A stretch of DNA of 64,000 nt from Nitrosomonas oligotropha. GTDB taxonomy: Bacteria > Pseudomonadota > Gammaproteobacteria > Burkholderiales > Nitrosomonadaceae. Below are positions 1-9,576 of the stretch, piece by piece (within the stretch, counting starts at the first letter, position 1; each line of letters opens with the position of its first letter). The notes below the pieces were generated by a model, which ran no database searches, was not told the origin of the DNA, and worked only from the letters and a program-made list of their open reading frames with translations. The position numbers were made by a program, and so were the translations under genes. The stretch lies in contig NZ_FNOE01000001.1 of the NCBI RefSeq assembly GCF_900106555.1, forward strand, positions 186,001-250,000, in the 5' to 3' direction.

Positions 1-1059
1 CATAACGGCAGAATATTGCAACGCGTTTCCGCTGCTGATGCGAGCGAATTCTACCGCGGCTATCTCGAAAAATATCCGGCATCTAACGAAGTCAGAGTGG
101 CTTATACCCGGGTATTGATCGGTGCAAACGAGATTGATCAGGCGCGCGAGCAAGTGCAATGGTTATTGGATAAAAATCCCGAAGACGCTGAAATTACCCT
201 AGCAGCCGGATTACTGGCCACGGAGATGGGTGATTTTGATGTTACCGAAGCCAGTTTCAAAAAGGCACTGACCCTGGGATACAAAGACACCAATGCGGTT
301 TACTTCCACTTGGCGCAGATTTATGAGGAAACCAATCGCCCCGATTTAGCCATGGAAGCGTATCAGCAGGTAAAAAGTGGGGGACGTTATTTACCGGCAC
401 AAATCCGTTATGCGGATTTATTGGCATTAAAAGGTCATTTGCAGGAAGCGCGCGCGCACCTGCAAAAACTGCCCGCCGCCAATGATCAGCAGGCCGCGCA
501 TTTGATATTGGCGGAAGCGCAGATTCTGCGGCGTTCCAAGGCCCACCAAGAAGTCTACGATTTGCTCGATGCAGGATTAAAGAAACTGCCGGATTATCCC
601 GAGCTGCTTTATGACCGCGCCTTAGCAGCCGACAAGCTGGGTAAATTTAAAATCCTGGAGCAGGATCTGCGTAAACTGATCAAGCTAAAACCGGAAAATG
701 CGCATGCCTATAATGCCTTGGGTTACAGCTTCGCTGAGCGTGGTATGCATTTACCGGAAGCGTTGAAATTGATCAGGAAAGCCGTTGAGCTCAATCCGGA
801 GGATCCCTATATTATGGATAGCTTGGGTTGGGTATACTACCGCATGGGAAATGTCGTGGAAGGATTGAATTTCTTGAATTTGGCATTTGCCGCCCGCCCG
901 GATGCTGAAATTGCGGCGCACTTGGGTGAAGTGCTTTGGGTACAAGGCGCTAAAGACGATGCCAAAAATATATGGCGTACTGCCTTGGAAAAAGATCCGG
1001 ACAACGAAATCCTGCTGGAAACATTGCAACGGTTAACAAAAAAGAAAGCGGTTGATTAA
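1..1059 (+). CDS. Tetratricopeptide-repeat protein, 5' end outside window
   Basis: The reading frame is already open at base 1 and runs to a TAA at 1057-1059, so this is the C-terminal part (about 352 residues) of a longer protein. The sequence is a chain of helical TPR-type repeats; clear units include ALGYSFAERG with ALKLIRKAVELNPEDP and then SLGWVYYRMGN with GLNFLNLAFAARPD. TPR proteins are scaffolds for protein-protein contacts. In betaproteobacteria a TPR gene of this kind commonly lies next to lolB and ispE, which fits here except that minCDE sits in between. The first possible start inside the window is a TTG at 16, but nothing favours it over a start upstream. Partner and exact role cannot be told from the sequence. 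Confidence 0.85.
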   Translation, partial: HNGRILQRVSAADASEFYRGYLEKYPASNEVRVAYTRVLIGANEIDQAREQVQWLLDKNPEDAEITLAAGLLATEMGDFDVTEASFKKALTLGYKDTNAVYFHLAQIYEETNRPDLAMEAYQQVKSGGRYLPAQIRYADLLALKGHLQEARAHLQKLPAANDQQAAHLILAEAQILRRSKAHQEVYDLLDAGLKKLPDYPELLYDRALAADKLGKFKILEQDLRKLIKLKPENAHAYNALGYSFAERGMHLPEALKLIRKAVELNPEDPYIMDSLGWVYYRMGNVVEGLNFLNLAFAARPDAEIAAHLGEVLWVQGAKDDAKNIWRTALEKDPDNEILLETLQRLTKKKAVD

Positions 1060-1155
1060 ATCGGTTTCATGGACGTAACCGGTTCCTTTTCAAACATCAT
1101 TAAACAGTGCTATTGATCCTGCGATGAATCTCTGTGAGCCTGTCAAACAATTAAA

Positions 1156-1926
1156 ATGCTAAACACCACTCCAGCACTGGAATTCAAAAGCAGCACTTTT
1201 TTCGCGCCCATCTTGATTCTTTACACCAACGATCTGGCTGCAATCGAACAGACACTGCATGAAAAAATCAACCTAGCGCCGGAATTCTTCAAAGATTCTC
1301 CGCTGATTATCGATTTGCGCGAATTAAACAAGCAAAATCAGGATCTGGATTTCACGCAGATCATCCAGCTGTTGCGCAGAGTCAGTTTTTTTCCGGTCGG
1401 TATCCGCGGCGGTAATGAGAGCCAGAATAAACAGGCGCGCGCCTTATTCATTCCGATCGATACGGTACGCGAGCAAGGCAGTTCCATCATCATTGGGGAA
1501 CCGCAGAAACAGGAAGCGGCTCAACAGCCCGCCGCGCAACCTGAAGCAGTGACGGTCAAAGAGCCATCCATCCGGCCTGTTCCGATTCCGCCGGTTGCCG
1601 CAACGGCAACCTTAGTGACGCAGCCGATCCGCTCTGGGCAACGGATTTATGCGGCCGGCGATTTGATCATTTTGTCACAGGTCAGCGCTGGCGCCGAAAT
1701 TATGGCCGAAGGCAATATACACGTCTATAATACGTTAAGAGGGCGTGCTTTGGCAGGCGTGCATGGCAATACAGCTGCCCGGATATTTTGTTTCGATTTA
1801 CAGGCAGAGCTTATTTCCATCGCGGGCGATTATAAAACCAGCGAGGATTTGAATAAGCAGACATACAATCATCCCGTGCAGATCTATTTGCAGAATCATG
1901 CGTTGATCATTAAAGAGATTGCTTAA
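1156..1926 (+). CDS. minC: Septum site-determining protein MinC
   Basis: Inhibitor of FtsZ ring assembly; it works with MinD to block division away from mid-cell. The 256-residue protein has the two-part MinC layout. Residues about 8-110 form the FtsZ-interacting N-terminal domain. A Pro/Ala/Glu-rich linker covers about 115-158. The C-terminal beta-helix domain starts at [12 protein letters not shown] (159-170) and holds GRALAGVHG (196-204), the region that binds MinD and septal FtsZ. It is the first gene of minC-minD-minE, 24 bases ahead of minD. The length is normal for the family. Confidence 0.96.
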   Translation: MLNTTPALEFKSSTFFAPILILYTNDLAAIEQTLHEKINLAPEFFKDSPLIIDLRELNKQNQDLDFTQIIQLLRRVSFFPVGIRGGNESQNKQARALFIPIDTVREQGSSIIIGEPQKQEAAQQPAAQPEAVTVKEPSIRPVPIPPVAATATLVTQPIRSGQRIYAAGDLIILSQVSAGAEIMAEGNIHVYNTLRGRALAGVHGNTAARIFCFDLQAELISIAGDYKTSEDLNKQTYNHPVQIYLQNHALIIKEIA

Positions 1927-1950
1927 GACCAAACAGCAAAGGAGGCTCAA

Positions 1951-2763
1951 TTGGCAAGAATTATAGTCGTGACATCAGGCAAGGGCGGCGTTGGTAAAAC
2001 AACCACAAGCGCAGCGATCGCCATGGGGCTGGCGAAAAAAGGGCATAAAACAGCGGTCATCGATTTTGATGTGGGCCTGCGGAACTTGGATTTGATTCTC
2101 GGCTGCGAACGCCGGGTTGTTTATGATTTTATCAATGTGATCAATGGCGAAGCCAGTCTCAATCAAGCGCTCATTCGCGATAAGAACTGCAATCTGCTGT
2201 ATATCCTGCCGGCATCTCAAACACGCGACAAAGACGCGCTGACGCAGGAAGGCGTGGGCAAGGTTTTAGACGAATTATCCAAGGATTTTGAGTATATTGT
2301 ATGCGACTCACCCGCCGGTATTGAGAAAGGCGCCAATCTGGCGCTTTATTTTGCTGATGATGCATTTGTCGTTACCAACCCGGAAATTTCTTCCGTCCGC
2401 GATTCGGATCGCATGCTGGGGATTCTATCCAGTAAATCACGCCGGGCCGAAAGAAATGAAGAGCCCATTAAAGAGTATTTATTACTGACCCGGTATGATG
2501 CCGACAGGGTTAAGCTGGGTGAGATGCTGAGTCTGGAGGATGTGCAGGAAATCCTGTCGCTGGAATTATTGGGCATTATTCCCGAATCGAAATCGGTTCT
2601 ATCCGCATCAAACGCAGGTATGCCGGTCATTCTCGATGAGAAGAGTGAAGCCGGTCAGGCATACGCCGATGTCGTTGCGCGTTACTTGGGAGAAAAGCTG
2701 CCGCATCGGTTTATCGATGGTAAACAAGGGTTTCTCAGAAGGCTATTCGGAGGAAGAAAATGA
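1951..2763 (+). CDS. minD: Septum site-determining ATPase MinD
   Basis: ParA-type ATPase that dimerises with ATP on the inner membrane, recruits MinC, and is released by MinE, giving pole-to-pole oscillation. The deviant Walker A GKGGVGKTT is at residues 10-18, with the signature lysine K11 and the catalytic K16. The C-terminal amphipathic membrane-targeting helix is seen as GFLRRLFGGRK at the very end. The start is a TTG at 1951 preceded by GGAGG at 1941-1945; this gives the canonical N terminus MARIIVVTSG and 270 residues, the usual length. The stop overlaps the minE start (ATGA), indicating translational coupling. Confidence 0.97.
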   Translation: MARIIVVTSGKGGVGKTTTSAAIAMGLAKKGHKTAVIDFDVGLRNLDLILGCERRVVYDFINVINGEASLNQALIRDKNCNLLYILPASQTRDKDALTQEGVGKVLDELSKDFEYIVCDSPAGIEKGANLALYFADDAFVVTNPEISSVRDSDRMLGILSSKSRRAERNEEPIKEYLLLTRYDADRVKLGEMLSLEDVQEILSLELLGIIPESKSVLSASNAGMPVILDEKSEAGQAYADVVARYLGEKLPHRFIDGKQGFLRRLFGGRK

Positions 2764-3038
2764 GTTTACTGGACTATTTCAGATCATCCAAACCCAAAAC
2801 CGCTTCGCTGGCGAAAGAACGATTACAAATTCTGGTTGCGCATGAGCGCAGCTACCGTAATCAACCTTCGTACCTGCCACAATTGCAGAAAGAACTGTTA
2901 GAGGTTATCCGGAAGTACGTGAACGTTGATCAGGATGCGATATCGGTTAACTTTGAACAAGACGAGAATCAGGAAACGCTGGAACTCAATATCGTATTGC
3001 CTGATTTTCAGCAAACGAACAAGACGATCAATAGTTAA
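2760..3038 (+). CDS. minE: Cell division topological specificity factor MinE
   Basis: Stimulates the MinD ATPase and confines MinCD to the poles. The 92-residue protein shows the expected N-terminal membrane-targeting/anti-MinCD part (MSLLDYFRSS, then AKERLQILVAHER) followed by the dimerising topological-specificity domain (ELLEVIRKYV onward). Its ATG at 2760 overlaps the minD stop by four bases. It is the last gene of the min operon; lolB follows after 21 bases. Confidence 0.96.
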   Translation: MSLLDYFRSSKPKTASLAKERLQILVAHERSYRNQPSYLPQLQKELLEVIRKYVNVDQDAISVNFEQDENQETLELNIVLPDFQQTNKTINS

Positions 3039-3059
3039 CGAAGCACACTCCATAATCCG

Positions 3060-3749
3060 TTGGTAATTGCGCAATTGATATCGGCCCGTTTTTATATTGA
3101 ATTACCAGCAAACAAGTTCAGAATTCAACCGTGGAAGATTATTCTGGGAATTCTGTCCAGTTGTATTTTTCCGTTATTTTCCGGCTGCCAGCTATTACCC
3201 GTTCAAACGCAACCCGAAGCGGCCGTCACGACCATCCAAACAGAGCCTGTTGCGGGTGCGCATAACGCGGTTGCCCCTGATTTCAACATCCTGGGCAGAA
3301 TAGCGATTCAAGACGAGAATCAAAGTTTTTCCGGCAGCTTCCGCTGGCAGCATCTGGCCGCCAGTGATGAAATTTTGCTATTCACACCGTTAGGTCAAGC
3401 GGTTGCGGAAATTTCCAAAGATCACGAAGGCGTGCGGCTGATTACCTCTAAATTGGAAGCTTTTTATGCCAACGATGTGGAAAGTTTGACGGAAGAAATT
3501 CTCGGCTGGCGCCTGCCGCTCAATGGGTTGCAATTCTGGATACAGGGCATGCACTCGCCTGCAAACGCGTCGCAAAAGGATTTCGATAATAAAAATCAGA
3601 TTATCGCGATCCGGCAAGATGGCTGGCACATTCATTATCAGGGTTTCACGGCGGCACAACCCAACGCCGCAGCGCTTCCCCGGGTACTGAATTTAGTCTA
3701 TCAGAAGCTGAAAATCCGCTTGGTTGTGGATGATTGGAAAGTTGAATAA
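3060..3749 (+). CDS. lolB: Outer membrane lipoprotein LolB
   Basis: Accepts lipoproteins from LolA and inserts them into the outer membrane. The lipobox LFSGC puts the lipidated cysteine at residue 43, preceded by the hydrophobic stretch WKIILGILSSCIFPLF. The mature part carries LolB features such as FNILGRIAI, GSFRWQH and the ILGWRLPLNGLQFWIQG segment. Starting from the TTG at 3060 the signal peptide is long (42 residues); another TTG at 3075 is possible and there is no in-frame ATG. It lies directly upstream of ispE, the normal lolB-ispE-tRNA-prs arrangement. The product is firm, the exact start is not. Confidence 0.88.
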   Translation: MVIAQLISARFYIELPANKFRIQPWKIILGILSSCIFPLFSGCQLLPVQTQPEAAVTTIQTEPVAGAHNAVAPDFNILGRIAIQDENQSFSGSFRWQHLAASDEILLFTPLGQAVAEISKDHEGVRLITSKLEAFYANDVESLTEEILGWRLPLNGLQFWIQGMHSPANASQKDFDNKNQIIAIRQDGWHIHYQGFTAAQPNAAALPRVLNLVYQKLKIRLVVDDWKVE

Positions 3750-3791
3750 CCGTTACTGCCGTTAAAGCATAAGCGCTCGATCCTTATTTCT

Positions 3792-4631
3792 ATGTTCACA
3801 TTCCCCGCTCCTGCCAAGCTGAATCTTTTTTTACATGTCGTTGGCCGCAGACAAGATGGTTATCATTTGCTGCAAACGGTTTTCCGGTTTCTCGATTTTT
3901 CCGATCAACTTAGTTTTGCAGTACGCCCGGATGGTATCGTCAGGCTGCATAATCCGATTGCCGGTGTGCCGGAAGATAAAGATTTATGCGTCCGTGCCGC
4001 CAAACTGCTGCAACAGAAAACCGGGACCACGCAGGGTGTGGATATCTTTATGCAAAAACAAATCCCGATGGGCGGCGGTCTGGGCGGCGGGAGTTCTGAT
4101 GCCGCTACCACATTGCTGGCACTGAATCACTTGTGGAAAGTGAATTTAAATCCTGAGCAATTGCTCGAATTAGGGCTTCAACTGGGTGCCGATGTGCCGG
4201 TATTTATTTTTGGACAAAATGCCTTCGCTGAAGGAGTTGGTGAAAAACTCGCCGCTATTGAACTGCCACCCGCTTGGTACCTGGTTCTAGTACCACCGGT
4301 GCAAGTATCGACCGCAGAGATTTTTACCAGTAAGGAATTGACACGCAACACGATACCCATCACAATACCGCCCTTTTCTGTCTGGCAAGGGCATAACGAT
4401 TTAGAATTAGTCGTTTGCCGGGCGTATCCTGAAGTGGCAAGATGCTTAGAGTGGCTAAAGCGGCTAGAAAATACTACAATAGCGGCGATGAGCGGTTCAG
4501 GCGCGTGTGTATTTGCAGAATTTGCCACAGAACGGGCCGCGCGAGCTGCTTTTGAACAGATTCCAGATGATATGAAAGGCTTTGTCGCAAAAGGATTGGA
4601 TTGCCATCCGATGCACAAAACCCTAAATTGA
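3792..4631 (+). CDS. ispE: 4-diphosphocytidyl-2-C-methyl-D-erythritol kinase IspE
   Basis: Phosphorylates the 2-hydroxyl of CDP-methylerythritol with ATP in the MEP isoprenoid pathway; dxr of the same pathway is at 27978. It is a GHMP-family kinase of 279 residues. The substrate-binding PAKLNLFLHVVGRRQDGYH stretch is at residues 7-25, and the glycine-rich ATP loop PMGGGLGGGSSDAA at 92-105. The C-terminal GHMP motif appears as MSGSGACVFAEF. The gene ends 6 bases before the tRNA-Gln gene. Confidence 0.97.
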   Translation: MFTFPAPAKLNLFLHVVGRRQDGYHLLQTVFRFLDFSDQLSFAVRPDGIVRLHNPIAGVPEDKDLCVRAAKLLQQKTGTTQGVDIFMQKQIPMGGGLGGGSSDAATTLLALNHLWKVNLNPEQLLELGLQLGADVPVFIFGQNAFAEGVGEKLAAIELPPAWYLVLVPPVQVSTAEIFTSKELTRNTIPITIPPFSVWQGHNDLELVVCRAYPEVARCLEWLKRLENTTIAAMSGSGACVFAEFATERAARAAFEQIPDDMKGFVAKGLDCHPMHKTLN

Positions 4632-4637
4632 AGATTT

Positions 4638-4712
4638 TGGGGAGTCGCCAAGTGGTAAGGCACCGGATTTTGATTCCGGCATTCGTAGGTTCGATCCCTA
4701 CCTCCCCAGCCA
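4638..4712 (+). tRNA. tRNA-Gln (anticodon UUG)
   Basis: A 75-nt cloverleaf can be drawn. Acceptor arms TGGGGAG (4638-4644) and CTCCCCA (4702-4708) pair fully, followed by discriminator G and an encoded CCA (4710-4712). The anticodon stem CCGGA/TCCGG closes the loop TTTTGAT (4668-4674) with anticodon TTG at 4670-4672. The T-arm has GTTCGATCC. The U1-A72 weak first pair is typical of bacterial tRNA-Gln. The position between ispE and prs is the common proteobacterial arrangement. Confidence 0.97.
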
Positions 4713-4868
4713 GTATCTTGGCATGGCAGTAACTCCGGAGAGGAGACTATTCATTCATTCCGATTGAGAATGGATGCGGAATTAAACAAAACTGTGATCA
4801 TCACAGCTGCTTATTTAACCAGAGAAACCTGTACTCCCTTATCCAGCTAGCTAGCGCAAAGAAATATC

Positions 4869-5819
4869 ATGGCTTATGACAGTTTGATGGTCTTTACCGG
4901 AACTGCGAATCCCAAATTGGCGGAGGATGCCGTGAAGCATCTCAATATCCATCTGGGACGCGCTACTGTCGGACGTTTCAGCGACGGTGAAGTCATGGTG
5001 GAAATTCTCGAGAATGTGCGCGGTAAGGATGTGTTTGTATTGCAATCCACATGCGCGCCCACTAATGATAGCTTGATGGAGATAATGGTCATGGTGGATG
5101 CGCTGAAACGCGCGTCAGCCAGCCGTATTACCGCTGCAATCCCCTATTTCGGTTATGCCCGTCAAGATAGACGGCCGCGCTCGGCGCGCGTTCCGATTAC
5201 CGCCAAAGTGGTTGCCAATATGCTGAGCACCGTGGGTATTGATCGGCTGCTCACGATGGATTTGCATTCGGATCAAATCCAGGGTTTTTTCGATATGCCG
5301 GTTGATAATATATATGGCATGCCCATTTTGCTCGGCGATATCTGGAAACATAATTACCAGAATCTAATCGTGGTATCGCCGGATGTCGGCGGTGTAGTCC
5401 GCGCCCGCCATCTGGCAAAGCGCTTGGAATGCGATCTAGCCATCATCGACAAACGCCGCCCCAAACCCAATGAAGCAAAAGTCATGAACATCATCGGTGA
5501 GGTCAAAGACCGCACTTGTGTGATTATTGATGACATGGTGGATACCGCCAATACGCTGTGTCAGGCAGCCAATGCATTAAAAGAGCACGGCGCGAAAGCC
5601 GTGATAGCGTATTCCACGCACGCGGTATTATCCGGTAATGCGGTGGAACGCATCCAGAACTCGGCGTTGGATAAGCTGGTGGTGACGGATACCATACCAT
5701 TGCGCGAGGACGCGCAGGCGTGCGATCGCATTTGTCAGTTGAGCATCGCCAATCTGCTGGCGGAAACCATGTTGCGTATCAGCAATGAAAGCTCTTTAAG
5801 CTCATTATTCATGGAATAG
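4869..5819 (+). CDS. prs: Ribose-phosphate pyrophosphokinase (PRPP synthetase)
   Basis: Transfers pyrophosphate from ATP to ribose 5-phosphate, giving PRPP for nucleotide, His, Trp and NAD synthesis. The protein has 316 residues, the usual length. The [11 protein letters not shown] segment is at 131-141, the flexible catalytic loop [12 protein letters not shown] at 194-205, and the PRPP-binding signature [13 protein letters not shown] at 218-230. It has a 156-base leader after tRNA-Gln and may share its transcript; I saw no clear promoter there. rplY follows after 60 bases. Confidence 0.98.
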   Translation: MAYDSLMVFTGTANPKLAEDAVKHLNIHLGRATVGRFSDGEVMVEILENVRGKDVFVLQSTCAPTNDSLMEIMVMVDALKRASASRITAAIPYFGYARQDRRPRSARVPITAKVVANMLSTVGIDRLLTMDLHSDQIQGFFDMPVDNIYGMPILLGDIWKHNYQNLIVVSPDVGGVVRARHLAKRLECDLAIIDKRRPKPNEAKVMNIIGEVKDRTCVIIDDMVDTANTLCQAANALKEHGAKAVIAYSTHAVLSGNAVERIQNSALDKLVVTDTIPLREDAQACDRICQLSIANLLAETMLRISNESSLSSLFME

Positions 5820-5879
5820 ATTAAGTTTTTTTAACCGGTTTGTTTGGTCGCGAGCAAACCATCTTTATGGAGTATCACA

Positions 5880-6500
5880 ATGAAAATAGAAATCAGCGCC
5901 GGTAAGCGCACGTTGCAGGGAAAGGGTGCGAGCCGCCGCCTGCGTGGTTCCGGTAAAGTTCCGGCAGTCATTTATGGTGGTGATCAAGAAGCGCAATCGA
6001 TTGAGATGGATCACAACGATCTGTATCACAAACTCAAGCTGGAAGCTTTTCACGCTTCCGTGTTGACGTTAGATGTCGCAGGGAAAAAAGAGCCCGTACT
6101 GCTGCGCGACATTCAAATGCATCCTTACAAACAGCAAGTGTTGCATGTGGATTTTCAACGCGTCGACAAGAACAAGAAAATACACATGAAAGTGCCGTTG
6201 CACTTTATCAATGCCGAAGTTGCACCGGGTGTAAAAACCTCCGGCGGTATCGTTTCTCATATCCTGACGGAAGTAGACATCAGCTGTCTGCCCGATGATC
6301 TGCCTGAATTTATTTCAGTCGATCTGGCCGAACTCACTGCCGGACACACACTGCATTTGAGCGACTTGGTCATGCCTAAAGGCGTAGAAACCGTGGCACT
6401 GAGCAAAGGTGAAAATCTGCCGGTAGCCACGATCGTCATTCCACGCTCGGTATTGTCCGATGAAGCCGGTGCCGAGGGATCGGGCGCTGAGAAAAAGTAA
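5880..6500 (+). CDS. rplY: Large ribosomal subunit protein bL25, long CTC form
   Basis: Binds the 5S rRNA region of the 50S subunit. This is the long form (206 residues): an N-terminal L25 domain ([34 protein letters not shown] from the start) plus the C-terminal CTC beta domain beginning near the [15 protein letters not shown] stretch. The frame is open further upstream to 5844, but the ATG at 5880 follows a good ribosome-binding sequence (ATGGAGT) and gives the family N terminus, so I chose it. An intrinsic terminator follows at 6540. Confidence 0.96.
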   Translation: MKIEISAGKRTLQGKGASRRLRGSGKVPAVIYGGDQEAQSIEMDHNDLYHKLKLEAFHASVLTLDVAGKKEPVLLRDIQMHPYKQQVLHVDFQRVDKNKKIHMKVPLHFINAEVAPGVKTSGGIVSHILTEVDISCLPDDLPEFISVDLAELTAGHTLHLSDLVMPKGVETVALSKGENLPVATIVIPRSVLSDEAGAEGSGAEKK

Positions 6501-6539
6501 GCTGAGCGACAACACACTGAGCTGTTCTGGAAATTGGAC

Positions 6540-6577
6540 AAATCTGCCGGGGTTGCAATATACACCGGCAGATTTTT
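6540..6577 (+). terminator. Intrinsic terminator after rplY
   Basis: Perfect 11-bp inverted repeat AAATCTGCCGG (6540-6550) / CCGGCAGATTT (6565-6575) with a 14-base loop, running into TTTTT. It lies 39 bases past the rplY stop and separates the prs-rplY unit from pth. Confidence 0.85.
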
Positions 6578-6636
6578 CGTTTCTGGGCATGCTCTCAGTA
6601 ACCCGATAAATTCTCACTGAAACCTGACACCATTTC

Positions 6637-7206
6637 ATGAAACTTGTCGTTGGATTGGGTAATCCCGGCAGAGAGTATGCCGGTACGCGCCATAATGCCG
6701 GTTTTGAGTGGGTTGACCGGTTAGCGCATACGCTGCACGCCACGTTAAGACCGGAAGCCCGGTTTCATGGATTGTGCGCGCAGGTGCGGGAGAAAGATAC
6801 CGACTTGTGGTTGCTGGAACCGCAAACCTTTATGAATCGAAGCGGCCAATCGGTAGCCGCCTTGTGTCAATTTTATAAAATCCAGCCGGATGAAATTATC
6901 GTGGTCCACGATGAACTGGATTTACTCCCAGGCATCGCCAAACTAAAAAGAGGCGGCGGTTTGGGCGGGCATAACGGCCTCAAGGATATCGCCGCAAAAT
7001 TGGGCACGCAGGATTTCTGGCGGCTGCGCATCGGCATCGGTCATCCTGGCGACCGCAATGCCGTGGCCAGTTATGTGTTGCATCCGCCGAGAAAAGAAGA
7101 AGCACCGCTGATCGATGAAGCCATTCAAAAAAGCCTGGAAGTCTGGCCGCTCATCGCGCAAGGCGCGTGCGAAGCGGCCATGCTGAAACTGCACACGAAA
7201 GCATAA
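6637..7206 (+). CDS. pth: Peptidyl-tRNA hydrolase
   Basis: Cleaves the ester bond of peptidyl-tRNA released by stalled or aborted translation. The 189-residue protein keeps the catalytic centre: the opening [17 protein letters not shown] segment with N9 and catalytic H19, N67 in the QTFMNRSG motif, D92 in VVHDELD, and GGHNGLKD at 110-117. The prs-rplY-pth-ychF order is a standard proteobacterial neighbourhood. ychF begins 56 bases after its stop. Confidence 0.97.
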   Translation: MKLVVGLGNPGREYAGTRHNAGFEWVDRLAHTLHATLRPEARFHGLCAQVREKDTDLWLLEPQTFMNRSGQSVAALCQFYKIQPDEIIVVHDELDLLPGIAKLKRGGGLGGHNGLKDIAAKLGTQDFWRLRIGIGHPGDRNAVASYVLHPPRKEEAPLIDEAIQKSLEVWPLIAQGACEAAMLKLHTKA

Positions 7207-7262
7207 ATTCCAGCAATAATTCATCATATTGTTATTTAACCCTTTTTAATGAGAAACCGGTC

Positions 7263-8354
7263 ATGAGTCTGAAATGTGGAATCGTGGGTCTACCCAATGT
7301 CGGCAAATCCACCTTGTTTAATGCCTTGACCAAAGCAGGCATCGCGGCGGAAAACTATCCTTTTTGCACCATCGATCCGAATGTCGGCATTGTCGAAGTA
7401 CCTGATCCACGCTTGCTAAAACTTAGCGGCATCGTCAAACCGCAAAAAATACAACCGGCCATCGTCGAATTCGTCGATATCGCCGGACTGGTCGCGGGCG
7501 CATCCAAAGGCGAAGGATTGGGCAACAAATTCCTCGCCAACATCCGCGAGACCGACGGCATCGTCAACATGGTGCGCTGCTTCAACGATGACAACGTCGT
7601 GCACGTCGCCGGTAAAGTCGATCCGATCTCCGATATCGAAGTCATTCAAACCGAATTGTCCTTAGCCGATCTCGCCACAGTTGAAAAAACATTACTGCGC
7701 GAATCCAAGGTGGCCAAATCCGGCAACAAGGATGCGATCAAGTTATGTGCCCTGCTGGAGCAAGTTCAAGCGCATCTTGACCAAGGCAAACCCGCCAGAA
7801 CAATGGACTTGGATAAAGAGCAAAAACTCTTATTGCAGCCGCTGTGCTTACTGACCGCCAAACCCGCGATCTACGTCGCCAATGTCGACGACCACGGTTT
7901 TGAAAACAACCCGCTGCTGACCCGCGTGCAAGAATATGCCGCCCAGGAAGGTGCGCCGGTCGTCGCCATCTGCGCCGCGCTCGAAGCTGAAATCGCAGAA
8001 TTGTCCGATGAAGATAAGAAAATCTTCCTAGCCGACCTAAACCTGGAAGAACCCGGCCTCAACCGCCTGGTGCGCGCGGGTTACGAATTGCTTGGACTGC
8101 AAACGTACTTCACCGCCGGTGTCAAAGAAGTCCGCGCCTGGACCATCCACAAAGGCGATACCGCCCCGCAAGCCGCCGGTGTCATCCACACTGACTTCGA
8201 GAAAGGCTTCATCCGTGCCGAAGTCATCAGCTACGACGACTTCATCGCCTACAACGGCGAACAAGGCGCCAAGGAAGCGGGCAAAATGCGCCTCGAAGGC
8301 AAGGAATATGTCGTCAAGGACGGAGACGTGATGCACTTCCGGTTTAACGTCTAA
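7263..8354 (+). CDS. ychF: Redox-regulated ATPase YchF (OLA1 family)
   Basis: Obg-related P-loop NTPase that binds ribosomes and prefers ATP; in other bacteria it dampens oxidative-stress and translation responses. The protein has 363 residues, the standard length. The P-loop GLPNVGKST is at residues 9-17, the G3 region holds [17 protein letters not shown], the non-canonical G4 is NVDD, and the C-terminal TGS domain is complete. The frame is open upstream to 7167, but the ATG at 7263 gives the family N terminus [17 protein letters not shown] and is used here. Confidence 0.97.
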   Translation: MSLKCGIVGLPNVGKSTLFNALTKAGIAAENYPFCTIDPNVGIVEVPDPRLLKLSGIVKPQKIQPAIVEFVDIAGLVAGASKGEGLGNKFLANIRETDGIVNMVRCFNDDNVVHVAGKVDPISDIEVIQTELSLADLATVEKTLLRESKVAKSGNKDAIKLCALLEQVQAHLDQGKPARTMDLDKEQKLLLQPLCLLTAKPAIYVANVDDHGFENNPLLTRVQEYAAQEGAPVVAICAALEAEIAELSDEDKKIFLADLNLEEPGLNRLVRAGYELLGLQTYFTAGVKEVRAWTIHKGDTAPQAAGVIHTDFEKGFIRAEVISYDDFIAYNGEQGAKEAGKMRLEGKEYVVKDGDVMHFRFNV

Positions 8355-8366
8355 GTTTCCTGATTG

Positions 8367-8447
8367 AACATGTCGCAGATTTTAGGTTTTTGCGACATGT
8401 TTGATTGACCTGTCGCTGCAAACGACATAAACTGACAACGTGTCGCA
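8367..8447 (+). promoter_or_regulatory. Promoter with TGTCG operator cluster ahead of fic gene
   Basis: A perfect 11-bp inverted repeat AACATGTCGCA (8367-8377) / TGCGACATGTT (8391-8401) is followed by -35-like TTGACC (8405-8410), a 17-base spacer that is itself the palindrome TGTCG-N7-CGACA (8411-8427), and -10-like TAAACT (8428-8433). Another half-site TGTCGCAAAA begins at 8441, about where transcription would start. Five half-sites in 80 bases placed on and around the core promoter suggest a repressor binding cooperatively. The first hairpin could alternatively be a ychF terminator, but it has no U-run. No Shine-Dalgarno is seen before the fic ATG at 8467. Confidence 0.6.
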
Positions 8448-8466
8448 AAAATGCAAAAATTAAACC

Positions 8467-9576
8467 ATGACCCGTTGGCGTTCGGATCAGCCTTATAACG
8501 ATCTCCCTCTTTTACCTCCCGCAACCGAGCTTGAAACGCGCACGGTACTCAAGCAATGCATCGCCGCCCGGGCCGCCCTGGCAGAACTCAAGCAAGCTGC
8601 CGAACTCATTCCCAATCAGGGCGTTCTGATCAATACCCTGCCGCTGCTTGAAGCCCAAGCCAGCTCGGAAATCGAGAACATTGTTACCACCACAGACCGG
8701 CTGTTTCAGTTTCAAAACGCGAACGAGTACGCCGACCCGGCCACGCGCGAAGCCCTGCGCTACAGCAGCGCTTTGCTCGAAGGGTTCCAAACATTGCAAC
8801 AGCACCCGCTGAACACCCGCACTGCGGAACAAGTATGTACACGCATCAAGGGCACGGACATGCAAATGCGGCGGGTACCCGGAACAGCACTCGCCAATCA
8901 AGCGACCGGCGAAGTGATCTATACGCCGCCCGCCGGGGAAGAACTACTGCGCATCCAATTAGCCAACTGGGAGCGTTACTTGCACGAAGCGCGCGATGTC
9001 GACCCGCTGATTCGCATGGCAGCCGGGCATTACCAATTCGAGGCGATTCACCCGTTCACCGACGGCAATGGCCGCACCGGGCGCGTGCTGAATAGCCTGT
9101 TTCTGATCCAGGAAGACTTGCTGACGCTGCCGATTTTGTATCTGAGCCGCTACATCATTAAAAACAAAGCCGAGTATTACCGCCTCCTGCTCGATGTCAC
9201 GCGCAATCAGGCATGGGAACCCTGGATTGTCTACTTGCTGCAAGGCATCGAAGACACGGCCCGCTGGACCACCGCCAAGATCGCCGCAATCCGCAGCCTG
9301 TCAGGATTAACGATTGAGCATGTGAAACAATCGGCACCGAAAATCTACAGCCGCGAACTGGTCGATCTGATTTTCGATCTACCTTACTGCCGGATTCAAA
9401 ATCTGGTCGAAAAAAACATCGCCGGACGTCAAGCCGCCTCGCGCTATCTTAAGCAACTGGTCGAAATCGGCGTGCTGGAGGAAAGAACCGTGGGACGGGA
9501 AAAGCTGTTTATTCACCCGAAACTGATGCAATTACTAACACGAGATAGCAATATCATCTTCCCTTATTCAGCGTGA
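8467..9576 (+). CDS. Fic-domain protein (predicted AMP-transferase)
   Basis: Fic enzymes usually transfer AMP from ATP to a hydroxyl of a target protein. The active-site loop [12 protein letters not shown] (residues 195-206) matches the catalytic HxFx(D/E)GNGRxxR motif in full. SSEIEN at 66-71 fits the (S/T)xxxE(G/N) auto-inhibitory helix lying N-terminal to the Fic core, so this is a class II (self-inhibited) Fic protein. Residues about 300-369 look like a winged helix ([19 protein letters not shown]), the arrangement seen in Fic proteins that can bind DNA. Length 369. It is an orphan without a separate antitoxin. It precedes the restriction gene by 10 bases and may share its transcript. Target unknown. 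Confidence 0.9.
   Translation: MTRWRSDQPYNDLPLLPPATELETRTVLKQCIAARAALAELKQAAELIPNQGVLINTLPLLEAQASSEIENIVTTTDRLFQFQNANEYADPATREALRYSSALLEGFQTLQQHPLNTRTAEQVCTRIKGTDMQMRRVPGTALANQATGEVIYTPPAGEELLRIQLANWERYLHEARDVDPLIRMAAGHYQFEAIHPFTDGNGRTGRVLNSLFLIQEDLLTLPILYLSRYIIKNKAEYYRLLLDVTRNQAWEPWIVYLLQGIEDTARWTTAKIAAIRSLSGLTIEHVKQSAPKIYSRELVDLIFDLPYCRIQNLVEKNIAGRQAASRYLKQLVEIGVLEERTVGREKLFIHPKLMQLLTRDSNIIFPYSA

Noticed and set aside
8367-8401. Terminator of ychF
   Set aside because: The 11-bp stem has no U-run behind it and the same half-sites recur in the fic promoter, so an operator explains it better.
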